64,000 bases of DNA, from assembly GCA_963921425.1 (NCBI GenBank), contig OY992838.1, forward strand, positions 12,400,001-12,464,000. Reading direction: 5' to 3'. Positions 32,501-44,508 of this stretch are shown piece by piece. Each line of letters starts with the position of its first letter. The first letter of the stretch is position 1. The notes under the pieces are model-generated. The model did not search any database and was not told the origin of the DNA. It saw only the letters and a list, made by a program, of their open reading frames with translations. This stretch comes from Dryas octopetala (lineage: Eukaryota > Streptophyta > Magnoliopsida > Rosales > Rosaceae). The translations under genes and the position numbers were made by a program.

Positions 32501-35500
32501 CTACTCTTTTCCTGTCCTTAAGACGGGAACCAATTGACTGTTAATGTTGATCCAAATTTTCCTTCTTTATTTTATATATTCTTTTATTAAAAATGTGTAG
32601 AGCTTCTTCTACGTACAGTTCAGTATCATCATTTAGTTTTTGGGACATGAAAATGTTTATGTTGATAATTATTTACATAATTATTTACACATGCACATAT
32701 ACAAATACATATGATACCACAATAATCTACCGTTTTGGGTCTTTAAGTTCCTTCAGAAGTTATCCAATGGAAGCATGAATACAGTTTTAACCTACCATTC
32801 AAGAGGTTACCTGAACACTAATATGCCATTCTAATGAATGTCATATGATGGATGAAAATATGTTAAAAGTTTCTAATAAGAATATCTGAATGGATACAAC
32901 ATTGGCCTGTTATTTTGTGTGGTTAATCCTTTGTGCTCTAAAATGATACGGGAATCTACCAACTGCACCGATGGAACTATTCAGATTTGATTGGGTTCTT
33001 ATTTGTTGTTTATAGGTGGAGCAACTACATAAGATATTCAAATTTTGTGGGTCACCGTCTGAAGAATACTGGAAGAGGTCAAAATTGCCACATGCGACCA
33101 TTTTTAAACCAACGCATCCATACAAGCGCTGTGTTGCGGAGACATTCAAGGACTTCCCTCCATCAGCATTGGCCCTGTTGGAGGTCCTTCTAGCAGTAGA
33201 ACCTGAAGGTCGTGGAACAGCTTCTTCTGCACTTCAGAGTGAGGTAATCATGGGTTTTTATTGCTATTTGAAACTGTGTTGTCTATTTCCATTGGATTTT
33301 TTAGTCTTGTCAAATTGAAACAATTTGGGTTAAGAAAATGAGAAAAACAATATTTATATGTGAAATCTGGTTTTCTTTGGTGTATATGTGCATTCTAACA
33401 CATCAGTACTTGCAACTGCTAGAATTAGACGTACTCTTGGAAATTTTATTTTGTAGCTAAAATATCAGTCCTAATGATTAGTTAATCCAAAATCTGATGT
33501 TCTAGCTTTTTCCCATTATAAGTAAGTTTTGCTTATTTATTCTGAATTTGCTAGAAAATGTTGAATCTGACCATATGTTGCATGGGTATGGCAAAAAGTT
33601 AATTATGAAAAGGTGTTTGGTGCAGTAGGCATCTTGGGCTTCCATCTAGAAGTACAGTTAATGCAAGTTTTAACTGGATGTTTGCTAATAGCCATCCTAC
33701 ATTTCCATTGTTCTTTTAGTATCCTAATGGAAGTTGGGATCTATAAGTTACTTCCTATAATTCCACTATTAGTTCTGAAGTGAGATCTCTGTGTTTTTTC
33801 TTTCCAGTTCTTCACATCTATGCCTCTTCCCAGTGATCCATCAAGTTTGCCTAAGTACCCACCGAGCAAGGAGTTTGATGCCAAGCTCCGAGACGAGGAA
33901 GTTAGAAGGTGAGCTATTTCCCAATTCTATAACTATTTTCAGGCCCTTTCTTTTGTAAGATCTGAATAGACATCTTTTTATCTATGGTGGATTTGATCTT
34001 CTTTTATTCTTTTTTATCATTTTGGTAAAAAGGTAATTGCTTCTTATCTTAGTTTGGGTTTATGACCATTTTTCTGGTAATCATACCGAAATGCTTTGTT
34101 ATCTATAGCTCTGATGCCTTGGTGCATTAAGCTCGCTTCAAAGGAGGGTGAAAGATTGCTGTTCTTGTCTCACATGGGAAACTGGGAGAGACAGCTGTCC
34201 TTTTTTTTTTTTTCTTTCCTGTAGAAAGGAAATCCTAGTTTCATCATTAAAGAGAATATGTATGTGTGTATATAGTCTGTCTCTAGAATGGTTAACCACA
34301 CTGCGGACATCGGTGCTGAACGATCAGCAATGGGTGTGAGTTGATCGGCCGTGTAAAATTTTGTGTTGGTTTTCAGGCGCAGATCGAATGGCACCCAGTA
34401 AACCCTGTCGGAATGGGATGAAAAAATGGGAAAAGAGCTATTGATCAAAGCATAGGAGCTTCTAGTAGTTGAAATACTCTCTTGCCGGTTGATCTGCATG
34501 ATTATCCACAATGCGGTTAACTGCTCTAGAAAATATATATATTGGTCCTGGCTTGAGTCATTGCTTATTGATTTCTTGTTTTATTATTATTATTTGGTTC
34601 ATTGACTTAGTTTGTTTACACACTTTATATTCTTTTGTTAATCTGAAAACCAGGCGAAGAGCTGGTGGTAAAGGACATGGACACGAATCAGTTAGAGTGA
34701 GTTCAAAAGAATCAAAGGTTGTGCCAGCAAAAGATGCTAATGTTGAGCAGGTATCGTTGCCTTGAAATTTTTATTTATATTCATCATGTTTTGAAACACA
34801 AAACTCAAATCATTGCGAAAAATTGCTTATTTAGGTTCTATGATTTCTTTGTTTTATGTCCTAATCTAGAAACGACAAGAGCAGCAACATAACCCAAAAA
34901 GCATCAGTGAGAAGTACAAGCCTGAAGAGGATAGTGGCTCTGGCTTTCCTATGGAGCCTCCCAAAGGAGCAGTGAATGGCTTCTCCCATTCTGGCCAGTC
35001 AATGCATCCAAGTGCATTTGGGTCTGCACGGAACATGGATATGCAATCTGGGCAGTCTGGGAATGGTGCAGAGTTGAGAAGGCAGAAATCTTATATGTAT
35101 CGTGGAGCTGCCCAATCATCCAGATTTTCCAATTCAGCTTCAGTGCGAGGTGGTTCACGATTTGGTGGTGTCGTAGAAACTAGTACAAATCCACACTGGC
35201 CAGAGGAGCGCGTTAATGCCGGATATAATCATTTGAATGGTGGGGAGTCCTCTGCAAAAAGTGATTGGTCTGGCCCATTTCTGGATAGGCCAAAGTCTTC
35301 CTATAGGAAGGATGAACAACCATTTGGAAAGGAATCTGCAACGGTAAAGGAGTTTACTGTTCATCTATCTATGGCTTCTTTTATTTTAAAATTTGCCCCT
35401 TCTGATATCTGAAGCAAATACTGGTGCCACCCATGGAACTCTTGGACTGTTTGCTTATGAAGCCAAAGTTTACAACATCGATTTTCTTTTCCCTTGTTTT

Positions 35501-35819
35501 CGTATTGGCTTGAATTGGATCTTTTGTACTTTACGGAGTGGTTTACCTTTTTTGTAGAATTTAAATGTTCAACATGAATATGACGAATTCACTTTGCTTG
35601 TTACATCAGGGTTATGCTGCCAAGAAGAACCGGATCCACTACTCTGGACCATTGATGCCCCCTGGAGGAAACCTTGAGGAGATGCTTAAACAACATGAGA
35701 AACAAATACAACATGCTGTCCGCAAAGCTCGTCTGGACAAGACATCCAAGCCCATGAAAGCCAACAGTGAAAATGGACAAACCGAATCCCTTCTTCACCA
35801 TGTGAGAAATGGCAAGTGA
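29575..35819 (+). CDS. CDK-like serine/threonine protein kinase (At1g54610 type)
   Basis: Coding exons are 29575-30009, 30784-31068, 31956-32273, 33016-33243, 33808-33908, 34654-34750, 34870-35343 and 35610-35819, all GT-AG and in phase, giving 715 aa. The N-terminus MGCICSKG is a typical N-myristoylation (Gly2) and palmitoylation (Cys3, Cys5) signal, so membrane attachment is likely. The kinase domain starts near residue 140 and has the glycine loop IGQGTYSSVY (146-155), Lys169 (VALKKV), HRDIKGSN (Asp264), DFG (Asp282) and RVVTLWYRPPELLLG. The PSTAIRE position reads DPESVRFMAREI, so it is CDK-like and not a classical cell-cycle CDK. The C-terminal 230 residues are Ser/Lys-rich and end with GYAAKKNRIHYSGPLMPPGG, conserved in this plant subfamily. 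All catalytic residues are present. No specific substrate can be read from the sequence. Confidence 0.93.
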
Positions 35820-36826
35820 TGACAGAAGGGTAATTTCTACTACCTAAATTTTGAAAGCAAGCGCTCGTCCGGAATGGTATAATTCTGATATTAAAGAAAT
35901 ATTATATCCCGTTTCGGGCATAACAAATTTCACCACTGAAAGGTAGATTGGATTGCAATATATGGAGCTTCTGTGGGTTTGATCACATCGGATATATATT
36001 CACTTTTGAAGGTATGCTATAAAGTGCTAATCATCACATGCTAGAGATGATTGAGAAAGATTGTTAATCTTGAACTTTATGTGAATCAAATCCTTAGGCA
36101 TTGACTTATGATCTACTCTGGATTGACATACCAGCAAATTGTTTCATTTCCAGATGGGGAGGCCTCTTTGATGGTGTTCAGATGCAGGAGACAAGCTGTG
36201 TGCAGCTGAAACCTGATTTGCTCAATCAGCTTTACCTCGTTCTCTCTGTAAAGGCTAAGCTATATCACTGAGTCGATGAAGATTTGGTCATTACAAGTGC
36301 AACCAAATGTTCAAATCACTGCAGAAGCAGTTTCTTACTCCAAATCCATCAACAAAATTCTCTGTTTTTTTTTTCTTCTCCCAATCTCTTTATGTTTCTT
36401 TGGCATGAAAATACACAAGTGCAAATAATTAAGAATGTTAGGTTATGATGATTGTCTTCAGCTTGTTTTCTTGGGCCTGCAGATGTAATGTGATGAATCC
36501 ATTCAAATTACAACACGTGTACAATCAAGGGTGAAAGTTTAGGGTTTAGGATTTAGATATTATTGATTGTACATAGAATAACTTCTCGTACATTAAGCAA
36601 TTATTAATTAGTAACAAACAAAACAACTTGCCTGTTCTTAGATGTGCCATTGGAGTCTGTGAGTTGGTTCGAAGGAGGGCCTGAAATTGCGTTTTCTATG
36701 AAAAGGAACCATGATGTAGAACAAGTTGGCATGTTCTTGGAGCACAATTCTTATTTTTGGATTGCTGTTAGCCTGTTAGACTTGCAGTGGCAATCAACCT
36801 AGTTCAAAGTCCTTAAAATACTTAAA
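35820..36826. other. 3' UTR and downstream flank of the kinase gene
   Basis: No open gene is seen. The stretch is AT-rich, with several AATAAA-like sites and a T-run at about 36365-36374. Part is likely transcribed as 3' UTR. Confidence 0.4.
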
Positions 36827-37219
36827 GAGTGAGGCTATGCAGACCATCCTAATATATTTTTTCTAACTTTTTTTTATTTTATTTTACCCTTTATTGCAAA
36901 AACATGATAAAATCACTCAGATTCATTCGGTGGTCATCTACCGAAACATCCACCAATGTTCGGCAAATAAATGTCGAATAAATACAAATATTTTGAGAGA
37001 TAACTGTCGAATGCCTTTTTCATTTCCATTCGGTAGTTATCCACCGAATAATCCACCAATGTTCAGTAGATAACTGTCGAATAATCATAAATATTTCGGT
37101 AGATAACTGTCGAATGACTCAATGAACAAAATTAAAATTTTTTGTTTTAAGGGTAAAGTTAGAATTTTGAAATAGGGTGGTCAACTCAATAATTTAGGAT
37201 AGTTGGAATAGCACTCGCC
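36827..37219. mobile_element. 393-bp Mutator-type MITE of the palindrome-array family
   Basis: It is flanked by a perfect 9-bp target duplication ATACTTAAA (36818-36826 and 37220-37228). The ends are GAGTGAGGCTATGCAGACCA and, on the minus strand, GGCGAGTGCTATTCCAACTA. These share the CTATGC/CTATTC core and 8-base lead of the 7.46 kb element's termini. The interior holds at least five TTCGGT...ACCGAA/GTCGAA palindromes and no coding sequence. It is a deletion derivative or relative that depends on a transposase in trans. Confidence 0.9.
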
Positions 37220-37228
37220 ATACTTAAA

Positions 37229-39185
37229 TCAACATAAAAAGTTGTTGGATAAACATAATTCAAAGTAAAAAACAAAATAACAGAAATAAATTTATTTTGA
37301 GTTTCAACATTTAAAGGTTTTCTGAAATCCTAAAATTATTATAAGCAAATATCTTTTATATATACTTTTTATTTTTATTTGTTTATGTTTGACTTTCATA
37401 TATACTTCAAATAGATTAAAATTTGAATAAACTATTTGAATTGTTAAGAAAAAAAAAAGGGAATCATATAAACTCTTTGAGGTTAGTCCAAGTGGTGAGG
37501 AAATGTAGGGTCATCATTAGAAGAAATTATTGTGTGTGATTGTAACACCACGTGACATGTTGTTGTTTGTCAATAATTAATTTCTAAAATTTTAAACTCA
37601 AAAAAATTAGGAAAATGTTGTTTGCCCCAACTATTTTCTCAGCTTATGTGTCATTAAATTATTTGACAGACTTCATCTTTTTCTTTCTTAGGTTCTTATT
37701 ATTTTTTACAGTTTAATGTATGAAGGGAAACAAAAATTGGAAAAAAAAAAAACGTCGTGGCAAATAGAATCTTGAAAATTATATGCTTTATAATTGTACG
37801 AGTGTTATAATTTGAATGGATTAGTAATACCACGTCTACATGTCACGTGATGTTATGGTTACACACAAGAAATTCTCCATAGTAAGATAGGTTAATAGTT
37901 CGATTATCTCTGATACATAAAAAAATATATGTATTTTTTAATAATATTAATAGTCAAAATCTTTAATATTGTGCTAAATAAAGATGTAAAATGAGTGACT
38001 AACATCGAAGCTCAAATTTAGACTCTACCACATTTGCGAACATCACTTTTACAAACAGTGACAATTATTGTCACTGTAATTGCCATTGTGCAACATTAGC
38101 TATTTGAACTGTATAAAAATAACACTAATATATATATATATATATTTTATGTCTTTTATTACATATATATGTCAAAAACAAATAAAATCAACATAAAACA
38201 AAAAAATCAAGCTTATGAAGTCACATACACTCGTGTTTTTGCATAAAAATGACTGTTATTAATTGCTACTGTTAGACAGTGGCAATTCGGCCAATTTAAA
38301 AAAAAAAAATGGGCCGAGAGCTCAGCACAAAAACACAGAAGAAATTAAAATGTGGGCTTATTTGTCAAAAACTGGATCTATTTGTCATTGCACCTTTTTA
38401 AGTGGGTTTATTTATCATTAAGAGCTGTAAAATAGACTTTAAAGTAATTTACTGTTTTTTTATTAAGATTTTAAAATATTTTTTTGCAGTTATTGAATAA
38501 ATTAAAAAAGTTTGGATTAGCCCTTTTCTTTATTAATGATTTCCTATGAATTTTAAATTTCCTTGTTCACCAAACAAGGACATTAGAATATATAGTTCTT
38601 TATATCTGGAAGTTTGTCTAGCAAGATACCAAACTTAATTAATTTCTTCCTCCAAACAAGTTATCTTGGCCTTCTGTTCAAGATCTGTGTATTAATGCAA
38701 CATCAACATGCATGAGAAATTAGAAGTACCCATCAACTCCAAATTCACCAAAGCGTGCAGATGCAGTACTCACTAAGCCAATTTCCAAAATGATTTAAAA
38801 ATGGCAAATTAACAAATGTAACCCAGCAACCCAACTTGTCTGTTGCTCCATGATCCATCTACCAACCTTTATTTTGCTTCATCAAAAATCATACATAGTA
38901 GTTCCTATGTCTTCATCAACCATCCGATGTCGTTCTTTCGCTTATTGTTTAAGCATATATCACTATTCATATCACTACAACACCACCTCTTTCATCAACT
39001 CGTTATATCATCGGTCCCTTTCTTCCTCCAACCCATGAATATTACCAAATTTATAAAACCTCACATTCATTCCCACACAGACCTCCAACCTCATGCACAC
39101 ATCTTAGTTTCAATTCTCTCTCCATATTCTCAGCTTAATTTTGAGTGTTTCTTCAATCTTTATTGAGACCACAAATTAATTAAGC
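37229..39185. promoter_or_regulatory. Intergenic region and probable promoter of the IRX15-like gene
   Basis: The stretch is AT-rich and contains a TA repeat at about 38128-38148. The 350 bp before the start codon is less AT-rich and probably contains the 5' UTR. I could not pick a convincing TATA box or the secondary-wall MYB/NAC sites expected for this family. Confidence 0.35.
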
Positions 39186-40106
39186 ATGAGACCAAAAACC
39201 CATCCAACTTTCAACTTCAAGTTTCTCCTCCTTGGAGTTTTTCTTGCTTTTGTAGTTATCTTTATCTTAAGGTCAAGCATTTCATCTTCATCATCAACTT
39301 CTACTAATGATCCCAACCCATCTAATTCCATTACTTATAATACCCTTTTACCAAAAATACCCTTCAAAAATCCAGTGAAAGAATCATCAACTGATGATCA
39401 AAGATCACCAAGCAATTGCAACAAAATCCCACCCTCCCTAGCCAACACTCTAATCCACTACACAACCTCAACCATCACCCCACAGCAAACCCTCAAAGAA
39501 ATCTCAGTGTCAGCAAAGGTTTTAGACAAGAAATCCCCCTGCAACTTCCTCGTCTTCGGCCTTGGCCACGACAGCCTCATGTGGGCTGCACTCAACCACG
39601 GCGGCCGGACAGTCTTCCTCGAAGAAGACGAGGCGTGGATCGAGCAAATCCGACGCCGTTTCCCCATGCTGGAGTCCTACCACGTCACGTACGACAGCAA
39701 GGTGAATGAGGCCGGAACTCTTATTAATGTTGGGAAGGGGCCAGAGTGCACTGCAATTGGGGATCCCAAGTACAGCATGTGCCAATTGGCCCTCAAGGGT
39801 CTGCCCAGTGAGGTGTATGACATCAAGTGGGATTTGATTATGGTGGATGCACCCACAGGGTATTATGATGAGGCACCAGGAAGAATGAGTGCCATATACA
39901 CAGCTGGGATGATGGCTAGGAACAAGGAGGAGGGAGATGAGACTGATGTGTTTGTGCATGATGTGAATAGGGTGGTGGAAGATAACTTCTCCAAGGCATT
40001 CCTTTGTGAAGGGTACATGAAGAAACAGGAAGGGAGGTTGAGGCACTTCACAATTCCTAGTCATAAGGGTGCTAATTCGGACAGGCCCTTTTGCCCACCT
40101 AGCTAA
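39186..40106 (+). CDS. IRX15/IRX15-LIKE protein (DUF579, xylan biosynthesis)
   Basis: A single exon of 306 aa. The start is MRPKTHPTFNFKFLLLG, and residues 12-30 form one signal-anchor membrane segment, giving a Golgi type II protein with a Ser-rich stem (31-80). The DUF579 domain follows, with NFLVFGLGHDSLMW (120-133), RTVFLEEDEAWIEQI, ECTAIGDPKYSMCQLALKGL, the acidic loop WDLIMVDAPTGYYDEAPGRM (about 215-234) and VFVHDVNRVVED. The C-terminus has GRLRHFTIPSH. DUF579 proteins are methyltransferase-fold. The GXM branch 4-O-methylates glucuronic acid on xylan, while IRX15 and IRX15-L are needed for normal xylan chain length and secondary walls. The motifs and length fit the IRX15/IRX15-L branch best. 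Lack of introns is usual for the family. Confidence 0.92.
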   Translation: MRPKTHPTFNFKFLLLGVFLAFVVIFILRSSISSSSSTSTNDPNPSNSITYNTLLPKIPFKNPVKESSTDDQRSPSNCNKIPPSLANTLIHYTTSTITPQQTLKEISVSAKVLDKKSPCNFLVFGLGHDSLMWAALNHGGRTVFLEEDEAWIEQIRRRFPMLESYHVTYDSKVNEAGTLINVGKGPECTAIGDPKYSMCQLALKGLPSEVYDIKWDLIMVDAPTGYYDEAPGRMSAIYTAGMMARNKEEGDETDVFVHDVNRVVEDNFSKAFLCEGYMKKQEGRLRHFTIPSHKGANSDRPFCPPS

Positions 40107-40662
40107 TCGATCTGTCTGAGTGATAATCAATTTTTATTTTACTTTCATTTGTCTATTAATTCATGATCGATATTGCTTTTGTTTGTTTATATGCCAGGTG
40201 ATCATGTATTCATGCTGATTACCACCCACTAATTCTTTGAGTGACATGTAATATTAAAATTTGAAAAACAAGCATACACATTTATTTTTGGATTCAAAAT
40301 GCTCGCATGCTCATATGTTGTGACCGAAAGACAAAACTTCAAATATATATGAATTATATAATCAACAGGGAGCTTCATATTCGACAAAAATAAAAAATAC
40401 AGGAGCTTCAAGTAATCAGTAAAACATTCTAGGCTCGGCCCTGAGAGTAAAGGGCTCGTCAACCGCATAGGGCCACACACTAAAAGAATCTATGAAATTT
40501 TATAGGGCTTGGAATGGGTCGGTTTTTTACCTGACGACCGACCTAAAACTAATATGTTTGGTTACATGTGTTGAAGCTATATATGGTTTTGAGTCGGATC
40601 TCAAGCTATCATTAATCGATTTCAGCTTGGTCGAGGATCTTCCTTCAGACAAGCATCTTATG
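40107..40662. other. Downstream flank of the IRX15-like gene
   Basis: The likely 3' UTR, then AT-rich spacer. No other gene is seen. Confidence 0.4.
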
Positions 40663-41143
40663 TAGACGTGTCAAACAAGCCGGCGCGGCCCGTTTAAGGT
40701 GGGCCTATCGTGCTTTCGTGCTATGCTCGAATTGGTCCATATAGTTAAGACCTAGTCCCAACACGGCCCACAGACCACGTGTCATTCGTGCTCGTGCTCG
40801 TGCCGTGCCTTAAACGCGCCAGCCCATGAGCCTTTTTTATTTTTATTTTTTAGGATGAGAAAACTAATCTTATGATATTTTTTCTTCTTTATAATTAAAT
40901 ATTAACATTTTTTTTTTGCATGAAAATTGAGTATTCTTATCGAAAAGTCTTTTAAACATGGGAAAAACAATGTTAAAAGAGTCGTGCCTAGTTCGGGCCT
41001 ATTTTGTGCTCGTGCCGTGCTTAGCCCGTGTCATGCTCGTGCCGTGTCGTGCTTGATGGGCTAAAAACTTTGGGCGGCTAGACCCATTTACTAGTTCCGT
41101 GCCGTGCCGAGCTCGGGTCGGGTCAACCCATTTGACAACTCTA
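40663..41143. mobile_element. Non-autonomous hAT-like element (481 bp), second copy
   Basis: It is flanked by a perfect 8-bp target duplication ATCTTATG (40655-40662 and 41144-41151). The ends TAGACGTGTCAAAC and GTTTGACAACTCTA (approximate inverted repeats) and the CGTGCC-rich subterminal regions match the element at 6033-6521. No coding sequence is present. Confidence 0.88.
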
Positions 41144-41984
41144 ATCTTATGAGGCAAAGGAGCTTTGGTGTCTATTTGATAGTTTCTACACATGCACGGT
41201 TATATTTCTCGAAACTGTAATCAAGTTGCATATGTGTTACTAGTTTTGTTTTGAATTGTAGTGACTTCCATTCATAGCAGGATGAGGTTTCTCTTTAATT
41301 GAACATATTTTGCATGATACTATGTAATACCTTATTTGCTTCAATGAATCATGCTTCAACAGTTCCAAAAAAAAAAAAATCAATTGGTAACGTCCAAAAT
41401 GGGTCAAAATAAGAAGTAAGGCACACATCTAAAAATTCCTAAAGGTCGGAAACCTAAACTAAATTCAAGCCCATAGTTTTTTGAAACCTATCAAAACTTA
41501 ATCCCATACACATATTCAAGCCTACAGTTTTTTAAAATCTATCAAAACTTAATCCCGTACACAAATTCAAGCCCACAGTTTTTTAAAACCTACCAAAACT
41601 TAATCAAGCTCGTACAAAGATTCAAGCCCATAGTTTTTCTATAACCACCATTCTAGAAACTTCAACTTCATCTATAAAATGGCCCTTTGCTTATCAGTTG
41701 GGTATGTAGAATTATAAATCAGCTACATATCCTTCTCTAATTATTACGTTTTGGTATCCATACAGAAAATGACGAATGTTTTGGAGGCATTTGAAGAACA
41801 AAATGAAGAAAAAAATGGTGATACTATTGAATAGCCCAATCTATGTTTCTAAAATATCGGATCAATGATTTATCAGAGGTATGTATTAACTACATTTTCT
41901 CTAGCCAATTTTTTTATTTATGTATTAACATTGCTCATAGCAATTGTTAGAGTATTGGTTTCATACTTATATTTCAATTTAATT
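41144..41984. other. Spacer with a short tandem duplication
   Basis: At 41460-41640 a unit of about 60 bp containing TTCAAGCCCA...AAACCTATCAAAACTTAATC is repeated about three times with variation. No gene is seen. Confidence 0.5.
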
Positions 41985-42334
41985 AAGGGAAAAAATAATT
42001 TTGGTCCATGTAGTTTCAAAACTCTGCATTTGCTCATTCTGTTTTATATTATTTGCAATTTTAAGATACTTTATAACCAAAATGATAATTTTTCTCAAAT
42101 TAAAACTAATTACTTGTAGAAACTCTCAAATTTTACTTAGAAAAGACAAAAACTAATGTATGTAACATTCAATTTGATTTTTAAAGAAAAATTGAAAATT
42201 TGAGTTTTTAAAAATTGTACTCATATTGTAAATGACAATAAACACATGGACTAAATGTGAAATTTTGAAACCACATGGACTAGATCTATTTTCAGGGTAA
42301 AACACCGGGACTAAAAACGTTTTTTTTTTCCCTT
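41985..42334. mobile_element. MITE-like element with AAGGGAAAAAA termini (350 bp)
   Basis: The left end (AAGGGAAAAAATAATTTTGG, then TCCATGTAGTTTCAAA) is matched in inverse at the right (TTTGAAACCACATGGACTAG ... TTTTTTTTTTCCCTT). No coding sequence and no clear target duplication are seen. The family is unassigned. Confidence 0.55.
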
Positions 42335-44508
42335 GAATTAATATATAACGACATTTTCTTTTTCTATACATACCAATTATACCAGAAAATAAAATTAAAA
42401 AATTTATTTCAATATTCCATTATCTGAACATTGATAACAAAAAGAAATCTTTTTTTTTTTTTTACTTAAAATAAGAAATTCATATTTTAAAATCTATAAT
42501 CGTATTTGCTTCCATTATTTCTTACTTTTCTTTCTTTATATACTAGTTCTGTCCACACGCACTGCTTGTAGTAATCCTTCTAGAAAGTAATTCCTATAAC
42601 CTAACCTTCCACACACAAAGAAAGTTAGCCATTATTTCTTCTAAACCAGTTGTAAAACGTAACATTTTTTCCTTTTCTGTCAAAATAAATATCGAGTTTA
42701 ACAAACATTAATCTTGACTTGCAGATAGAGAGCAGATACAAACGCACCGTTTTACTTTTCTCATCCTAGAAATGTTTTGGTGGTTGGGGAAAACTGTATC
42801 GATCAGCTGGCCTTCTTTTGCGTATAATGTCAAAGTGTTGGGATGTTGGTGGCCGAGCAGCAACATATGGATACTCTTTTGAAATTGTATATCATGTGGC
42901 GGTGTATAGGTTAATCCAATAATTTTTCCAATTTTTGATCCTCTTGGACAGATTTAATATAGTGCAAATTTTGATAGAGTTGCCCCGTGGACTTAGGCAC
43001 AATGTCGAACCACATTAAATTCTTGTATTTTTATTTTATTTTTTATTTCTTAATTAGTTTGAGTTTTGTGAATTTCAATTCTATATTAATTGATCCTAAT
43101 GAGAGAGAGAGAGAGAGAGTCACGTTTCAACAAAGGAAAAGTTAAAGGAAATTATGAATGTGTGAGCGAGGCACATATACCTTAATCAACTTTTTATAGA
43201 GGTTTCTGGAGAAATTTTCATGTACAATGGTCATACAAAATTTTTTCTTTTAGGGGCACAAAATTTTAATGGGTCATTTTCCACATGTACATTCATGCTA
43301 AGTATAGATTAGATCGGGTAAGAGGCAAAGAAGTTAAAATCTCTCCATTTCAAAATATAAGCAAAACTCAAATTTCAGCTTAATTAATGCCTCAGGAAGG
43401 TGTAGAAATTAATAAATGTTTCAATGTATATATATATATATATATATGCATTGCCATAAATATAGAGGATATATATATTTTAAATTAGAAATTATTATTA
43501 CTTAAATAGAAGTTACATGAGAGCTAGTAACTCTAGCCTCCCTTCCCAGGAGACACACTGAAGGTCATAGTTCAAATACCTATATATTCTCCTTTGTCTT
43601 GTAACAAGAAACACCATCTACACCTAGGGTTAGACCTTGTACATAAATGAGATAAATAATCAAATTATAATGTTTGGGGTCGGTATCAATTAAAACAGTA
43701 CTCCAAGGTCAATATTAAAATAAATTTTCTCTTAGTCCAAGGACAAGCGTCGGTGAGATAATGATTACAATTAAGTTAGGCCAATAATTCAATTTTCTCC
43801 AATGTACAAAAAAAAAAATTCTCTTAAATGTTATAAAATTGACTATAGAAAGAAATCTAATGATCGGATTCATTATTTATTTATAAGATACTGAAGTTAT
43901 AGAATAATTTCTCGTATGTGTGAGGATTCATTGCTACATTTATCTATCTCTCTATATGTATAATAAAATATAACGGTGTTTGAATTATCTTCGGGTCCGA
44001 ATAACTGAGATCATTTTGGTTTAAATCCAATAGTCGGTTATTTATTTCCCAAATTTACTTTCTTGCCTCTTTTTTTAATTAATTTTTTCAAATTTATTTT
44101 CCATTATCTATTAAACTGATTATGTTTGCAAAAATATTAATTTTTGCATAATAAAAAAAGCCACCTCGCACTATTATAAAACCAAAAGGAGAATTTTGAT
44201 ATTATAGGCTTTACCAAATTTTAAATTGCCTAAAATGACCTTTGTTTACAAAACAGTTGAATTAAAATAGTCAAATAAAATGGGGGGTATAGTTGTAAAA
44301 GACTGACTAAGCACCCCTAGTTGGAAAAATCCTTCTGAGCATGCTTCCATTGATAACCAGATTTAACATAAAAAGAACCCAACTTAGTAAATTATGGTGG
44401 ATTTAACTCTATAAGGATGTACTTTTATTGTTTTATGTAAACTTATTATTATTTACATTTTGTTTAACAAAAACACAAAATACATTTGTATAAGTATCGT
44501 TTATATGC
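42335..44508. other. AT-rich intergenic region
   Basis: It contains a GA run (about 43101-43120) and a TA run (about 43426-43448). No gene is supported. Confidence 0.4.

Noticed and set aside
39522..40130. 202-codon minus-strand frame
   Set aside because: It is the antisense shadow of the IRX15-like gene, whose protein is clearly recognisable on the plus strand.
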